Source of the DNA: Syncephalastrum monosporum B8922
Taxonomy: Eukaryota; Mucoromycota; Mucoromycetes; Mucorales; Syncephalastraceae
Length of the DNA stretch: 64,000 bases
Reading direction: 5' to 3'
NCBI GenBank assembly: GCA_000697355.1
Contig: JNEN01001262.1
Span: forward strand, 372,001-436,000
The stretch's first letter is position 1. Every line of letters starts with the position of its first letter. The notes under the pieces are model-generated. The model did not search any database. It worked only from the letters and a program-made list of their open reading frames with translations, and was not told where the DNA came from. This document shows positions 36,534 through 49,200 of the stretch, in pieces. Position numbers and translations under genes: made by a program.

Positions 36534-37290
36534 TTAACCGACAATGGTACGCTGGACAGTGTCCACGACGCGCTGGAACCAGGTTGTGTCATTTGTCGCG
36601 TTCTCCGATGCTGCTTGCTCAGAAACGACCTCGAGGCTCTCTGCAAGCATGTCAATACCATCGAGCTCAACGTCAAACTCGGTCTGGCCGCTGGTACCAG
36701 GAGCACGATGGATCAGGACTGTCTTGTAACCTTCGGACTTGGCTTCGGCAAGGACGGTGGGGTTGGCAGACACGATCGCCACTTGGTTATTGTCATAGCC
36801 GACGAGCTGGCTCATGCCGCTCACGACTGAACCGGAAGAGAACATCTCACCCGAGAACTGGGCGTGCCAGCACAGGCAGCCATGGCGCGCCAGGTCAATC
36901 ATGCTGCGGGTCGAGAAGTCGCGTGAGAAGGATACAGCCATCAGTTCGCCCTTGCGCTGGCTCTTGATGCGCTTGATACCAGCCGAGGCGTCTTGGAACA
37001 CGCTAAGCTTGAACCATGCCGTGCAGAGCTTCACCAGGTCGGCATCCGATAATTGAAGTGAATGCTTCTTGAGGAGCTCGCCAAGGGCAAGCGCAAGCAG
37101 CTCTTGGTCGAAAGCCTTCTTCTCCTTCTTGAGCTCCAGGAATCGAACATACCAGGATTCCACAAAGGCTTCGACGTCCACATTCGACTTGACAGCGGCA
37201 CGGACGGCCTTGCCAACCGTTTCTTGGTAGTCGGTCACTGTGCCAACCAGGTCAAAGGCAAAGGCACGGACACCAGCAAACGATGCCGGC
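36534..37290 (-). other. HAD-like (haloacid-dehalogenase type II-like) domain of the giant protein
   Basis: The segment starts with FAFDLVGTVTDY, which matches the FDxYGT(L/V)xD motif I of L-2-haloacid dehalogenases. LMAVSFSRDFSTRSMIDLARHG sits where motif II (Ser/Asn) should be. VAIVSANPTVLAEAKSEGYKTVLIHR corresponds to motif IV and the following strand. The nucleophile Asp and the Ser/Asn pair survive, but the motif III lysine and the second motif IV aspartate appear replaced (FSSGSVV and ANPTV). Catalysis is therefore doubtful. A helical cap region (about 37060-37240) is recognisable. Confidence 0.72.
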
Positions 37291-40200
37291 ATGCTGGATG
37301 TCTCCACCCACGTCACCGTCTTGCCTGCAAAGGCAGCGGCCACAGCCGCGCCAGCGGCGTATTCGAGCGCGTGATCGGTACGCTCGCGGATGAGGGTGAT
37401 GCGACTGGTCACGCGTTCTTCGAGATCGCTCTTGTCAGCGCGGGTCACGACTTGCTGAAGAGAAATAACCTGAGCGGCCACTGTGCCCTTGAAATTATCG
37501 AGGCAGTTGAGGGCCTGGGCTTGCGCATTGGCGACGTATCCAGTAACCTTGGCGTCCACGCGAGCTTGAGCAGCGGAGGCGCCACCGACGACGGCATACT
37601 TGGACTTGGCGTCTTCGATGATGGCATCTGCCTCTTTCTGGTGAACGCTGATAATCTTGAGCACCTCCTCCTCGCTGTCCTTGCGCGCGATCGCAGCGCG
37701 CACCTCCACAAGCAGCTTGTCGAGCCAGGCTGTCATGCTCAGACGGGTCTGTTTGGTCACGATCGTCATATCTTTCTGGATGCGCTCCTGCGTCTCCTCA
37801 GGTGTCTCCTGAATCACCTGAACAACCTTGGTCGTCTCCTCGGTCGATGGGCTGGCCAAGTGCGCCTCCAGCGCATGATCGATCTGCTTCTGCGACGTGA
37901 TCTTGAGATTCGCGAGCTGTGTGCTGACGTCAGTCGAGTTCTTGACGCTCTGGACCGCAATAGTTTCGACCTGGGACACCTGGACGGTCGCGGTGGAGCG
38001 GATCCATTCGAGGGTGGCACCGAAGTCGCTCTCGGCAGAGGTATCCACATCCGACTTGGCGTCGATGATGATACCATCCAACTCGGCTTGGGCATCGCTG
38101 ATGATGACAGCAATCTGAGCGTCGCTCTTCTTGCCGTCTTGCTTGCAGTAGGCCGTGATGCGCTCGATCAACAGTGCAAACCAGCCATCCACCTGCGCCT
38201 TGGTCTTTTCAATCTTGCCAGCATCCACAACGGCCACGACCTTGTGCTCAACCACCTCGCCAGTGGTAGTGATAGGCTTGGCTGGGCATATGGCCAGGAA
38301 AGGCTTCGTATCATCCACGACCGTGCCATGCTTCTCGGTGACAACGGTTTCCACCGTGGTCGTGATTGGCTTCTTGATAACCACCTCTTCGTCGGCAACG
38401 ACAATATCCGTTGTCTCCTCAACAATGACAGTCTGCTGAGAAATGCTTTCGGTCAGCTTGAGGGTGATAGCGGCTAGGGCAGCTTTTTGGGCAGCCTTGT
38501 CGACATGCTGCTGCTGGAGGTTGCTTCGGATAGCTTCAAGCTGGGCCTGAATGCTGGTGCGCACACCACCAAGGAACGCTGTGGTCACGCGGGCTTCCTC
38601 GGCATCGTCGACCTCGTTGAGGTGGTCTTCCAGAGCAGTGGTGATTTCTGTTTCGGTAGCAGTGATGAGCTTCTCAGACTCGACCTGAGCCTCCTTGGCG
38701 TCCTTTTGCTCGACCAGAAGGGAGATCTTTTCAATCAGCACGCTGAAAGAGTTGACGGCAGTCTGTGCGGCCTTTTGGGCAACAGGCGCAGGGTTCTTGG
38801 TCACGACGACTACAGTGAAAGATTTATCAGACGCATTCGAAAATCAATTTTATGGGACTTACCAGTCTCGTGTGTCTTGACCGTTTCACCTCCGGTATGG
38901 GTAACTTCGGGTTTGCCGACAATGACTGTGGAAAATGTTAGGCACAAGTTCTTGTGGCAGACCCTCGACTGTACTTACCAGTCTCATGCGTCTCGACCTT
39001 CTTGCCTTCGGACTCTGTGACCTGCTCAGGCTGGGCAACAACAACTACTTGGTATGTCAGTCAAAATCCATTCTAGCGAAGATCATTCTGACTTACCAGC
39101 TTCGTGCTTCTCAGCCTTCTGTTGCTCGGGCTTGTGCTGCTCCACCTTCTGCTGCTCTACCTTTTGCTTCTCAGCCTTGTGCTTGTTATGCTCATGCACA
39201 GCGACACCAGCGGCAATAGCGCTAGCAGCAACAGCGCCGACGGCGAGGCCTCCCTTGGCGAGGTCTTCCAGAGTCGAGTGGTCCTTCTTCTTAGGATGTT
39301 CGTCGATGTGCTGCTTGGGCTTCTCGGCGTGTTTGTCATGCTCTTCAACATGCTGCTTAGCATGCTCAGCCGGCTTCTCTGGCTGCTCCTTAACGATGGC
39401 ATGCTCTTCAATGACCTCGCCTTGCTGGTAAGGACGGACAGCAGTCGCGACTTGTTCCTCGATGGAGGCGCTGATTGCGATCAACTCGTCCTTGCAGTCA
39501 TGCTTTTTGGCGGCCTGAATAGCGACAGCCTGGATTTGGGTGGCGCCCTGTGTGACGACGCTCTTGGTCCAAGCAACGGTGGCGGCATAGCCACTCTGGG
39601 TATCCTTGGAGTTAGCTTCGATGGCATCCAGGGTCTTGGTGATCTCCTCAATTCTCTCAGGCACAACCACGCCGATCTTGTTCTTCCAGCCCTTCTTGGA
39701 GTACTCGAATACATCGTTTGTAAGCGATGTGAACCAGGTACGGATAATGACAACAAGGTCCAGTTCGGTTTCGATAACCTTGCTCGAGGACAGCTTCTTC
39801 TATTGCAAGGCTTTAGCGAATTTCACATGCGTCTCTATACGCTTTACCTTCTCATGCTTGTCCATCTGCTTTTCGTGCTCAGGCTTCGTCTTCTCCTGTT
39901 GAAAACTGTCAATTTCCTACTAAACTATCGAAACCCAAACATACCTTGTCACTGTCGTGGACCACAGCGAAACCGTGCTTCTCCTTCTCCTTCTTCTTCT
40001 CGCTTTCTTTTTCTTTCTTTTCACATTCTTTCTTCTTCTTTTCACAATCTTCTTTTTCGTTGTGCTTCTTGCCACACTCATCGGACTTCTTCGATTTGTG
40101 GCTCTCCTTCTCCTTTTCGTCGTGCTCCTTCTTTTCGCACTCATCAGACTTCTTAGACTTGTGACCTTCTTCCTTCTTATCGTGCTTCTTCTCGCTCTCC

Positions 40201-43200
40201 TTCTTCTCTTTGTGCGAGCTTTCCTCGGCGGCCTTTAAACATACAATGAGCCTCGGTCATGTTTCGAAAGCGCTGTAATCTTACCTTTTTGTCATGGGCA
40301 AGCTTGGCCGCTGCCGCAGCAGCAGCAGCAGCAGCACCGCCACCAACAAGGACAGCCGCAGTCTTCGACTTGTCATGCTTATCATGCTTATCATGAGAAA
40401 CATCCACCTTGATATCCTCGCTGCACTGGCCGAGTGCGACGTGGATCTGCTCCTCGGTGGCTTTGACAAGAGGAGTCATCTTGAGGCGGGCAGACTCCTC
40501 GTTCTCGCCAGCAGCAGCGACTTGCACACCAATGGCCTGCACCTGAGTCGAAGACTGCTTGATCATGCCTTGAGCCCAACCAATGGTTTCGGTGAGCTTG
40601 CCAGCAGCAGCCTTGTCGCCAGTCTTGTGCGTCTTGCTCGACACCTCGTTGAGCTCCACCGTGATATCCTCATTGGCCTTCTTGACAATCTTCTCGATAT
40701 CAGCAGCGCTGCCACCCTTGGCAGCACACTTGGAGACGTCGGACACGAGTTTGCTGTTCCACGAGGCAAGGATGCTCTTGATGTACTCCACAGCGCCGAC
40801 AGCAGCAAGTGCGCCTGTAACAATGGCAGCACCAGCCACAGCCTTGCCAGTGTCATGGCTGGGCTTCTCAGTCTTGGGCTTGTGTTGGTCCTATTAAGAG
40901 CATGTGTTAATGTCATTTGTCTCATTGGGAGACGTTTCTTTAACACTACCTTGTGGCAGATAGAAGCCTTCTTGGTATCGACTTCGATCTTGACGTGCTC
41001 ATGATCCGTGAGAGCAGCGTGGACTTGCTCCTCCGTGGTCTTCGTGACCTTGGTCAGCTTCTCGTGAGCTTGCTCCTTCGTCACACCGGAAGCAGTGACC
41101 TCAACTGCAATCGCTTGGACCTCAGTCGTGTTCTTCTTGACAAGCCCCTGAGCCCATTCGACGGTCGACGTCAGCTTGGTGGCAGTCTCCTTGTCAGAAA
41201 TCGAGCCGGTCTTGGACGACACAAGCTTGAGCTCGGCCTCGATCTCCTCGTTCGCCTTGCGAATAATCTCTTCGGCTTCCTTCTTGCCAGCTTCGCCCTT
41301 TCCGGCGCAACCCGAAATATCGAGAGTAAGCTTCTTGTACCAGGCAGTGATCGTGGTCTTGATGTACTCGGCAGCACCAACGGCAACGACAGCGCCACCA
41401 ACGACAGCGCCACCAACGACAGCGCCACCACGGCGGAAGAAGAGTGATGCTCCTCAGTCTTGGTCTTCTCCTCGTGAGTGGTCTTCTTCTGGGCACCAGG
41501 TACCACAACGACAGCGGCGGGCTTGCTCTTCTCGGCGACTTCGATAGTCACCTCAGTGCACTGGCCGAGTGCGACGTGAATCTGCTCCTCGGTGGCCTTG
41601 ACAAGCGGAGTCATCTTGAGGCGGGCAGACTCCTCATTCTCGCCAGCAGCGGCTACTTGCACACCAATGGCTTGCACCTGAGTCGAAGACTGCTTGATCA
41701 TGCCTTGAGCCCAGCCAATGGTCTCGGTGAGTTTGCCAGAAGCTGCTTTGTCGTTGGACTTCTGGGCTTTTGAAGCCAACTCATTCAGCTCGACAGTGAT
41801 ATTTTCATTGGCTTTAACAATAATAGCCTCAATATCAGCCGCGTTGCCGCCGTTAGCCGCAGATTTCGAAACATCGGAGGTGAGCTTCTTGTACCAAGAA
41901 GAAATAGTGACCTTCAGATAGTCGATCGCGCCAACAGCAACCAAGGTGCCACCCACGGCAGCCACGCCATCAACTTTAGTATGCGGTTTGGTCACCTCAG
42001 AGGCTTTAGAAGCTTCATGTTTCTTGCAGGCGTCGTGTTTGACATGGCACTGATGAAGAGCCTGCTGGATCTTGCCTTCATGTGAAGCAGCTGTTTCCTG
42101 GAGCTTGTCATTGTGGGCTTGTCCGGACAGAACTTGGACGGCGATCACCTTGATTTCATTCGATGACTGAGAAATTGTCTCCTGGGCAGAGTCTAGAGCG
42201 ACAAGAAGGTCCTTCTTCTCGTTTTCGTCAGCAACAGACGAAAGAATATGCTCACGAGAAACACGAATGTGCTCGATCACCACCGTCAAATGTGAGTGAA
42301 CGAGAGCTTCGATCTGTGCTTGCGTGGTGCCCTGCTGCTTTATCTGGACGCTGAGCTGCGCAACAAAAGCAGCATACCATGTGTGAATGTTGCTCGACAG
42401 TTCCGTGGGAGTCTTGCTCGCGGGAATAGCTTGGACGATATGCTCTTCGGTCTTCTTCGCCGTCTCTGCAGCCTTGTGATCCTCCTTATGCTTTGCTTCG
42501 TCGTGATGCTTCTTGACCTCGTGAGCAATAGCGGCGGCGGCAGCACCGCCCAAGGCAATAGCACCGGCTACACCAGCAGCAGTCTTGAGGCCGTGATGGT
42601 GATCGTCCTTCTTGTGCTCGTGCGTAAAGTCGTGCATAACACCAGTGGTAGGGCCGGTCACTGGCTGAGGCATTTCATGCTTATGCTCCTCCTTCTTGAG
42701 ATCTTGGTGGACCTCAACAGCATGAGTAGGCTTGGGTTGGCAAACGATCTTGGCTTTCTCGGTATGCTTCTCGAGATCTTGCTTCGAACTGTCAGCAATA
42801 AGCTTGAGCTTGGCGGCCACCTCATTCTTGTCGGTCGTAGAGACCGCGACGGTCTTGACTTCGGTCAGACGAGAGTTGGCAGTAGTGCGGATAGATTCAA
42901 TGAGAGCAAGGTACTCTTCCTTTTCGGCGGTGGACACCTCAGCTGTGGAAATCTGGGACTTGGCTTGCTCACAGATGGCAACCAAGTCGGTCTCCTCAGC
43001 AGCGAAACCAGATGTGGTCTTGCCAAAGTCCTTGTCAACGCTTGCACGATCGATAAGACCAAAGAGCCAGCCGTGGACGGCCTTCACGGTTTCTACAATA
43101 CAAGTAAGTATGTCTGTAGGAGATGAAATAAGCAAACATACCTTCAATGACCAGCGCAGCACCAGCGACAGTAATGGCTGTCGTCGTCTTGCTAGCATGC

Positions 43201-46200
43201 TTCGATGGCTTCTTCTTCTATATAAGTGTAAGTACGAATCTCGCATTGAATAGAAACCCATAAATCACCTCTACGACCGCGGCCGCTGTCTTGTCAGCAG
43301 TAAGGCTTGTCTTGCGTTTTTCGACTTCGATAGAGACTTCCTCAATGCTGGAATCACAAACAGCGGAGATACGCTTGGAGAATTCTTCGTCGCTCAACGA
43401 GTGGGATTCTGTGGCAATCTTCTTAATCTCCTCGGTCTGGACGGACACAGTCTGCTGCACATGTACAAGAATCTCTTGGAGTGCAGGAGCAGCGATGACG
43501 CCAGTCTTGTGGCAGTGCTGCTGCTTCTCGTTGAGCGTAACAGCCAGCTCTGATTTGGCCTCGGCAATGATCTTCTCGATATCCTCGTTCGTCTTGTCAC
43601 CGCCTTGCTTGGCACGCTGAGAGATACGACCCTTGAGACGACCGAACCAGCCACGCACCGTAACAACGATATCCTCGGTGATGGAGCCCTCGGAGGAGCC
43701 AGGGGTGGTCTTGCTGACAATACCGTGAGAGACTGTGGTTTTGTCGCCCGTGAGCTTGCCACCGATGATGCTACCGCCACCGATGACCAGTGCGGCTTCT
43801 TCCAAATGATGGAGAGTATTCTTTTGCACAGCAGGACCAAAGGCGTAAGTGATCGTCTGGGTGACGGTTTCCTTGCTGATCTCCTCGGGGGTGTCAACAG
43901 CGCTACGGAAACGCAGGAGGTAGGCAAGGATCTGAGCCTTGGTTGACTCAAGCAGGTAGACAAAGCGGCGGCGGTCAGTCTCCGAGAGGTTACCAGCATG
44001 CTGAAGTGCGTAGTCTGATTGCTTGATAATGGCCAAAAAGTCGACCTTGGCGCCGTCAGTAAGCAGCAGAAGGTCTTCCTTTGCATGGGCCGACTTGAAG
44101 TCATTTTCCTCGGTGTACCATGTGAGCTGACGTACGAGCTGGCCGTACCACGACAAGATCTGCTTGTGGGTGTCCTTGAGTTTGTCAGACACGACCGCTA
44201 CCTCCGTAGAACCGGCGCTACCGGCCGCACCTGCAGCAGCAGCCACGACGCCGACAGAGAGAAAGCCAGCCAGCGCTTTGTGGTTGGATTCGATCTCGGC
44301 ATTGACATGATTGTCCACTCTGTTGACAATTGCGGACCATTTGTCGTTGCTCTCAATCTCGGGGGTGGTACAGATCACGGGAATTTGCTCATCAACCTGC
44401 GACTGGATGTTGTCGATGGATGCAACAATCTTCTGCTGAGCGGAGGTCACTTCAGCAGTAGAGCCACCCAAGATGGCCCACGACTGGGACGAATGAACTG
44501 ACACGCGGACACGTTGAAGCTGAGCCGTCAGGTCCTTGTGCGAGTTTTCGACGAGCAGCTTGATATCTTGCTCGGAAGCGCCATTCTTGCGAGCATGGGA
44601 AATCTTGCCTTGGAGGTCCAGGAACCAGAAATAAATGGTCGTCTTGATGCTCGTGATAGTGACCAAGAGATCTTCCTTGGCGCCCACTTCGGTGACTTTC
44701 TTGACAACTTCCACAGATTGGGCATCTGCGGCAGTCTCGCTGGCTTCAAACGCATCCACCTTCTGCTGGACGTCGGTGCAGGTGGTGTCGAGGACGGTCT
44801 GAGCATCCAGCTCCTCAAACGTGATCTTGTCGCCGTCCTTGCGCGAAGCGATTTTACCCAGAAGCAGAGCAAACAGATGAAGATGGAAGTGCTCCTTGAC
44901 GTGGTCGATCGAGGCGCGCCATTCGGCTGCCTTGCTAACGGCGGCAGAGTGGCTGTCGTAGTGAGAATCAAGGCGCTGATTCAGCAGGCGCTGCATCTCT
45001 TCGATTGTGCCCACCACCTCGGCCTTGGTCTTGCATTGGCGCAGCCGCTGGATGAAGACGATACGCCACGAGCGAATGATCATCCAGGTTTGAGTTGTCA
45101 CAGTGACAACTGTGGTCTTCTTGCTCGACACAGTGGTCTCGGGTGTGGTCTTCGAGACCTCCACGTTGGTGACGGCGGTTTGGGACTCTGTGACGCCTTC
45201 ATCTTTCTTGGGGACTTTGTGGGCTTCTTCATGCTTCTTGTCGTCGTGCTCCGATAGCTTTTTGCCGAGATACCATCCTGCACCAGCTGCAGCAGTAAGA
45301 CCAGCTGCAACGCCGGCGCCAATGGCAACGGACTCAACTTCATCTTCTGTCGAGGTCTTCTTGTCTTCGTGCTTCTCCGTTTCATGCTTTTCGGCTTCGA
45401 CATGAATATCCTCGACGCCTTCGATGGAATCACCTTCCTCAATGGCTGCAGCCACAGCACCCGCAGAGACAACAGCGCCAGTGGCAACCTTCTTTTTGCC
45501 AAACACAGGAGTCGAGAACTTCCAACGGAGCGCATGGCCCTGATCACCTGCAAGAACAACGCTGATGTTCTCCTTGAGGTCACCAGTGTATCCCAAAGCA
45601 AGTGTCTCTTGCTTGTGCACACGGATATGGCCATCGACCGTCAATAACCAGTTGAGACGGGTAGTGGTCTTTGGCGTAAGGACCAGCTTGGTCAACGCCG
45701 TGGTATCGCCTATAAGACAATATGTCAGAGTCTCGTCATATAAGAGAAATAGTTCTTACCGTGGGCATCAATAGCACAGTCGCTGCCATAGTTAATCAGA
45801 AGGCCGTTGTAGAATCCCCAGAGCTGGCGTCTGAAATCCTTGTAGTCGAGTTTCTTAATCACAAGATGAGCCTTGTCACCCTCGCCGTCAACAGCCAGGA
45901 CAAGATGGTCCTTGCCCTCAAGGTCGACCTTAATGAAGAAAGAGGCATTGGCAGGGAAAATGGCGCGGCGCACAGTCACGGTTGTGGTGGTCTTATGAGT
46001 ACCCTTCTGCTTCTCCTGCTCTGACTGCTTCTTCTCGTGTGCAATAGCACCGGCCGTAGCACCGACGACACCGGCAACACCGGCGCCAATGGCAACGGAC
46101 TCAATTTCATCTTCTGTCGAGGTCTTCTTGTCTTCGTGCTTCTCCGTTTCATGCTTTTCGGCTTCGACATGAATATCCTCGACGCCTTCGATGGAATCGC

Positions 46201-49200
46201 CTTCCTCAATGGCTGCAGCCACAGCACCCGCAGAGACAACAGCGCCAGTGGCAACCTTCTTTTTGCCAAACACAGGAGTCGAGAACTTCCAACGGAGCGC
46301 ATGGCCCTGATCGCCTGCAAGAACAACGCTGATGTTCTCCTTGAGGTCACCAGTGTATCCCAAAGCAAGTGTCTCTTGCTTGTGCACACGGATATGGCCA
46401 TCGACCGTCAATAACCAGTTGAGACGGGTAGTGGTCTTTGGCGTAAGGACCAGCTTGGTCAACGCCGTGGTATCGCCTATAAGACAATATGTCAGAGTCT
46501 CGTCATATAAGAGAAATAGTTCTTACCGTGGGCATCAATAGCACAGTCGCTGCCATAGTTAATCAGAAGGCCGTTGTAGAATCCCCAGAGCTGGCGTCTG
46601 AAATCCTTGTAGTCGAGTTTCTTAATCACAAGATGAGCCTTGTCACCCTCGCCGTCAACAGCCAGGACAAGATGGTCCTTGCCCTCAAGGTCGACCTTAA
46701 TGAAGAAAGAGGCATTGGCAGGGAAAATGGCGCGGCGCACAGTCACGGTTGTGGCGGTCTTGTGAGTGCTCTTTTGCGACTGAGCTTTCTGTGTAATGGC
46801 AAGCACACCAGACACAGCTTGCTGCGCATCAGAGGCATATCCCTCTTCGGTGAATTCGGCAATGTAGGACTGAAGACCCATCTGATCCTTAGCGCTCTCC
46901 TCGTCGGTAGTGGCTTCAAGTCGGTAGCCTTCAACTTCCTGGCGCACGATGCGGAGGTAGTAGGTGATAGTGGTAGTGCGCACAATTAGCAGACCGGTGG
47001 AAGAGATAGTGCACTTCTGATCAACATGCTCATGCGCATCGGCAAGCACCCATCCTTGCGCTATTGAAAGTAAGTCATTAGGTGCATATTAAGTCGTTAG
47101 GAGAAGCTACTTACATTGGACATAGACTAAGCGCAGCATGTATTTGTAGTTGACCAGGTAGCCGTCAACATAAATCCAAAGATAGCGCTTGTAGTCCTCT
47201 TGCTCGTTAAGCTCATACAGACCCACTTGGCCACGTTGCTGGCCAGCAGCCAGGTAGCGGTTGTCATTGCCAAAACGAATAAGGAAGCACTTGCTGCGGG
47301 GAACTTCCTCATCAGCGGTCGCAGGCTGATGTTGGAGAAGTCTGAACCATTTGAAGGCGAGAACAGCGGAAATGGATTTCTTGCCGGCCTCAACAATTTT
47401 CACACCCATCTCGGTCTTGGGCTGCTCAGGGATAACCGAAGGCACGAGGATCTCCCAGCGCTGTTCGCGGCGAGGACCAGTCTTCGTGTTACCGTGGGTC
47501 TTCTCCTCTTGGACAAACACATCAATCTTCTTGTGGGCATCCGAGCGCTTAAGCTCCTTGACGGAAAGGACAAATGAACGCTTTGCCTTGAGGTGAATCA
47601 AGCCATCCGCGGTATACTCCCAAATTTGCTGCTCGGAGCCGCGGACAGAGGTCTCTTGCTCAGACAGATGGACATGCTCGCCAGCAACGAGCTTGCTACC
47701 TCGGGTGGCATCGAGGACGAGGACCTCACCCTTGAGGTTGACGAGGTGGCCTCTGCGGAATGACCAAAGTTGACCCGCATAATCGGTGCTCTTGATAGGG
47801 GTGAGAACAGCATTAACGCCGGACTTGATGTCACCGTCAACGTCAAGGACGTAGCCATGGAGATCACTCTTAATCAAAAAGAAGCCAGCAGGAGGGAAAG
47901 CACCGTGGTGATTCTTGAAACGGCAGACCTTCTCGAACCCAGTCGGGATGTAGTCGTCGGTGGAAAGGAAAACATCAGGGCGCGACGAGCGAGATGAGCG
48001 CGAAGAGTTTGAAGAGCTCGATTGCTTTCGCGTGCGGTCGGTGTGGGCAGTCGAGGTGGCCTTGGAAGTACCTGAAGCAATAGATTCATCGTCGTCCTCC
48101 TCTTCGGAATCAGATTCTTCTTCCTCCGAATCAGAGTCCTCGGCACCAGATTCTTCCTCTTCAACAACCTTGAGATCTTGATCCTCGGTGCCTTGGATCT
48201 CGCCTTCCTCGGCAGCAGCGCCTGCAGCCACTGCAGCAGCACCGGCAGCAATAGCAGCACCTGCGACGGCGGCCGTACCGTGTTCCTTGGAAGATGCACG
48301 CTTGCCGTAAACAGGGTAAGAGAAGCCCCATTTCATCCATGGTTTGGCGCTATATGTAACTTGTTGTCTTCCGTTCTCGACAGTCTTCTGAATCTGCAAC
48401 TCGGCCAGGCCAACTTGAGCACCATCCACAGAAGCGCGCTCTCCTGCGGCAACACTGACAACCATACGCTCGTTCGATCGTAGATGGATTTCACCATCGA
48501 CACTAAGAGCCCAGAACTGCGACTCGGACTCGGTGGCCTCACGCACATGAAGCTGTGACTTGAGACCGTACTCGACGAGGACACCCGACACTGCCTCGGC
48601 ATCCAGCGCAAGGCCAGTTTGGACATTGACGATATGTCCATCCTCATAAGACCAGTACTGCCACTTGTGCTCCTTGAAGTTCATAGGTCGCACCGTAACG
48701 GCATACTCATCACCATGGGCACCCGTCTTTGCTTGACGCTCCACTGTCAAGCCGTATCGACCATCGCCATAATTGACGCGAATGAAGAAATAACCCTCGG
48801 GGAAGACACCCCAACGGCGCACCACGGTGTACTTGGTCACACGCTCGTACTCCTCACGGCTGCCGACCTGGAGAGCGGTCTCTCCGATGTCCTCCACCAT
48901 GGTATTGGTGCGGCTGAGAGACTTTGCGCCGTAACGAGGCTGGGCAAACGTCCACTGCTGATACTCGGCTGAAAGCACACCGCGGGGCTGGAGCTGTAAG
49001 TCAACACCCTCACGGACCTCGTTGCCTTTGGGATTCAGCACTAGACCAGGACGAGAGCGAGGATGAATATGGCCTTCGACAGACAGACTCCACTGCTGGT
49101 TCTTGCGGCTGCGCCAGAGGAATTTCTCGTGCCATTGGATAATGTTACAGTTGGCTGAGATTTTACCACCTGCCACATCGATCACCAAGGACGATTCCAT

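Larger units (their letters stand above)
38809..45400 (-). other. Helical-repeat region of the giant protein
   Basis: About ten of the roughly twelve helical units of 100-150 aa lie here, the others following in the last exon. Each opens with a W-containing helix (for example ISSWYKKL, ITAWYKKL, LASWNSKL, VRGWFGRL, IHTWYAAF) and continues with a helix rich in ADIExIIxKANExI. A third helix often reads TIGWAQGMIKQSSTQVQAIGVQV, and units end near ATEEQIHVAL. Between units lie Gly/Ala-rich hydrophobic stretches. The fold is probably helical bundles; I know no family name. Confidence 0.7.

Noticed and set aside
37062..38477. A 471-codon plus-strand open frame opposite the giant gene's last exon
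   Set aside because: It is antisense to strongly supported coding sequence with clear repeats; codon bias of the real gene keeps the opposite frame open. The translation is Leu/Asp/Gly-biased, with no domain.
39104..40156. A 350-codon plus-strand open frame rich in Leu and Phe, looking like a membrane protein
   Set aside because: It is the antisense of the Lys/Glu-rich exons and their introns; the Leu/Phe runs come from reverse-complemented AAG/GAG codons.
41367..41431. A 65-nt GT-AG intron that would repair the frame in the giant gene
   Set aside because: It would delete a segment conserved in sister repeats (VAVGAAEYIK), its donor GTGGTG is unlike every other donor in the gene, and it has no pyrimidine tract. 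A frameshift is more likely, though cDNA would decide.
42296..43126. A 276-codon plus-strand open frame
   Set aside because: Antisense shadow of exon 14 of the giant gene, with no independent support.
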